NCBI GenBank assembly: GCA_031800475.1
Contig: DAPKRQ010000297.1
Span: 1-5,399, forward strand
DNA length: 5,399 nt
DNA from: Kuafuiihalomonas phototrophica
GTDB lineage: Bacteria; Myxococcota; Kuafuiibacteriia; Kuafuiibacteriales; Kuafuiibacteriaceae
Direction: 5' to 3'
The position numbers and the translations under genes were made by a program. Shown here piece after piece: positions 4,911 through 5,399 of this stretch; the stretch's first letter is position 1, and the number at the start of each line of letters is the position of its first letter. The notes under the pieces are model-generated. The model saw only the letters and a program-made list of their open reading frames with translations, had not been told where the DNA came from and made no database searches.

Positions 4911-5399
4911 TCAGGGGGGCAAAGTGGCGCCGAGAGAAGGGGCGCCGGGGCGGGCGAGTACCGAGCCGGGCTCCTCGAAGAAGATCATCTCGGTCGGGCC
5001 GCGGACACCGCGCCAGTCATTGTCCGTGATCAACAAGAACCGACCGGGCCCGGCGGCCTCCAAGCCCTCGAAGTTTGGGGGCGTTTCCTGGAAGCGGGGT
5101 CGCAGGTCGGCCAAGACCCGGGGTTTGAGCCGATCGACCTCGTTTTCGCCGCCTCGGCGGGGGATCGTGAATCGGACCACGTGAAGCAGGTCGAAGTGCC
5201 GCTCGATGGCCGTGACCCGAATGCCGCCCGGCGTCGACGTGCAGCTGAGGCCCGACAGCTTCCCCGTGTCGGACGTGAGTGCCACCCGAAAGTTGCGCCA
5301 CCGACCGGTTTCGGGGTCGTAGATGCCCAATGGAGACCAGCGCTTGCGGCCGTTCCCCTCGACCATCTCGCTCACCCCCACCACCCGGCCGCCGGCGGC
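4911..5399 (-). CDS. C-terminal part of an esterase-like-phytase type beta-propeller protein, truncated by window edge
   Basis: The minus-strand frame is open from the window edge (5399) to TGA 4913-4911, giving 162 visible residues. GTG codons near the edge (such as 5384) are not taken as starts, because the sequence upstream (AAGGRVVGVSEM) already reads like a propeller strand. Seen: WSPLGIYDPETGRW (21-34) followed by LTSDTGKLSGL (41-51); IRVTAIERHFDLLHVVRFTIP (60-80), given here as IERHFD and LHVVRF; and PPNFEGLEAAGPGRFLLITDND (107-128), of which NFEGLE and FLLITDND are the telling pieces. The NxEGL then L-x-x-x-DND pattern is typical of the esterase-like activity of phytase domain (PF13449), a secreted or periplasmic six-bladed propeller group. 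The N-terminal part, any signal peptide and most blades lie outside the window. True phytase or esterase activity cannot be judged. It is convergent with the DUF4265 gene, 23 bases between stops. It could also belong to a related propeller family. Confidence 0.62.
   Translation of the reverse strand, partial: AAGGRVVGVSEMVEGNGRKRWSPLGIYDPETGRWRNFRVALTSDTGKLSGLSCTSTPGGIRVTAIERHFDLLHVVRFTIPRRGGENEVDRLKPRVLADLRPRFQETPPNFEGLEAAGPGRFLLITDNDWRGVRGPTEMIFFEEPGSVLARPGAPSLGATLPP

Overview
This GC-rich window reads as ordinary bacterial chromosome. The third codon positions of the convincing genes are mostly G or C. Seven protein genes can be supported, two of them cut by the window edges. No mobile element, rRNA, tRNA, CRISPR array or phage signature is visible. 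The gene content and the character of the protein sequences fit a free-living, high-GC proteobacterium or a deltaproteobacterial/myxobacterial-type lineage. The main hints are a thiopurine methyltransferase, a CoA-type Nudix hydrolase with the PWSGHMAFPGG motif, a DUF4265 protein and an esterase-like-phytase propeller. No ribosomal or other taxonomic marker is present, so this placement is an inference of low confidence.

Layout, left to right: (1) 1-532 (+), the 3' part of a thiopurine S-methyltransferase. (2) 535-834 (-), a small HNH-like zinc protein whose stop codon lies 2 bases from the methyltransferase stop. (3) 835-1013, a divergent spacer with a strong 11-bp-arm inverted repeat at 855-884 and a weak candidate promoter. 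(4) 1014-1490 (+), an SRPBCC/START-like small protein. (5) 1491-1834, a 344-bp convergent gap with several inverted repeats and no convincing gene. (6) 1835-3811 (-), an ABC-F ATPase. (7) 3828-4415 (-), a CoA-pyrophosphatase-type Nudix hydrolase directly upstream of the ABC-F gene. (8) 4450-4887 (+), a DUF4265 protein divergent from the Nudix gene. (9) 4911 to the window end (-), the C-terminal part of a protein resembling esterase-like phytase beta-propellers.

Strand alternates almost gene by gene (+ - + - - + -). The only pair that looks like an operon is Nudix then ABC-F, with a 16-base gap. The named functions are methyl transfer to thiol/metalloid compounds, nucleotide clean-up, translation-associated ATPase and lipid/ligand binding. 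They do not make an obvious pathway, and I infer a patchwork of single-gene transcription units.

I did not find evidence for a novel multi-gene system. The points most worth a second look are the 30-bp inverted repeat in front of the HNH-like gene, the unexplained 344-bp convergent gap, the possible leaderless starts of the SRPBCC and DUF4265 genes, the extremely tight convergent and divergent junctions, and a Gly-to-Asn change in the Nudix box.
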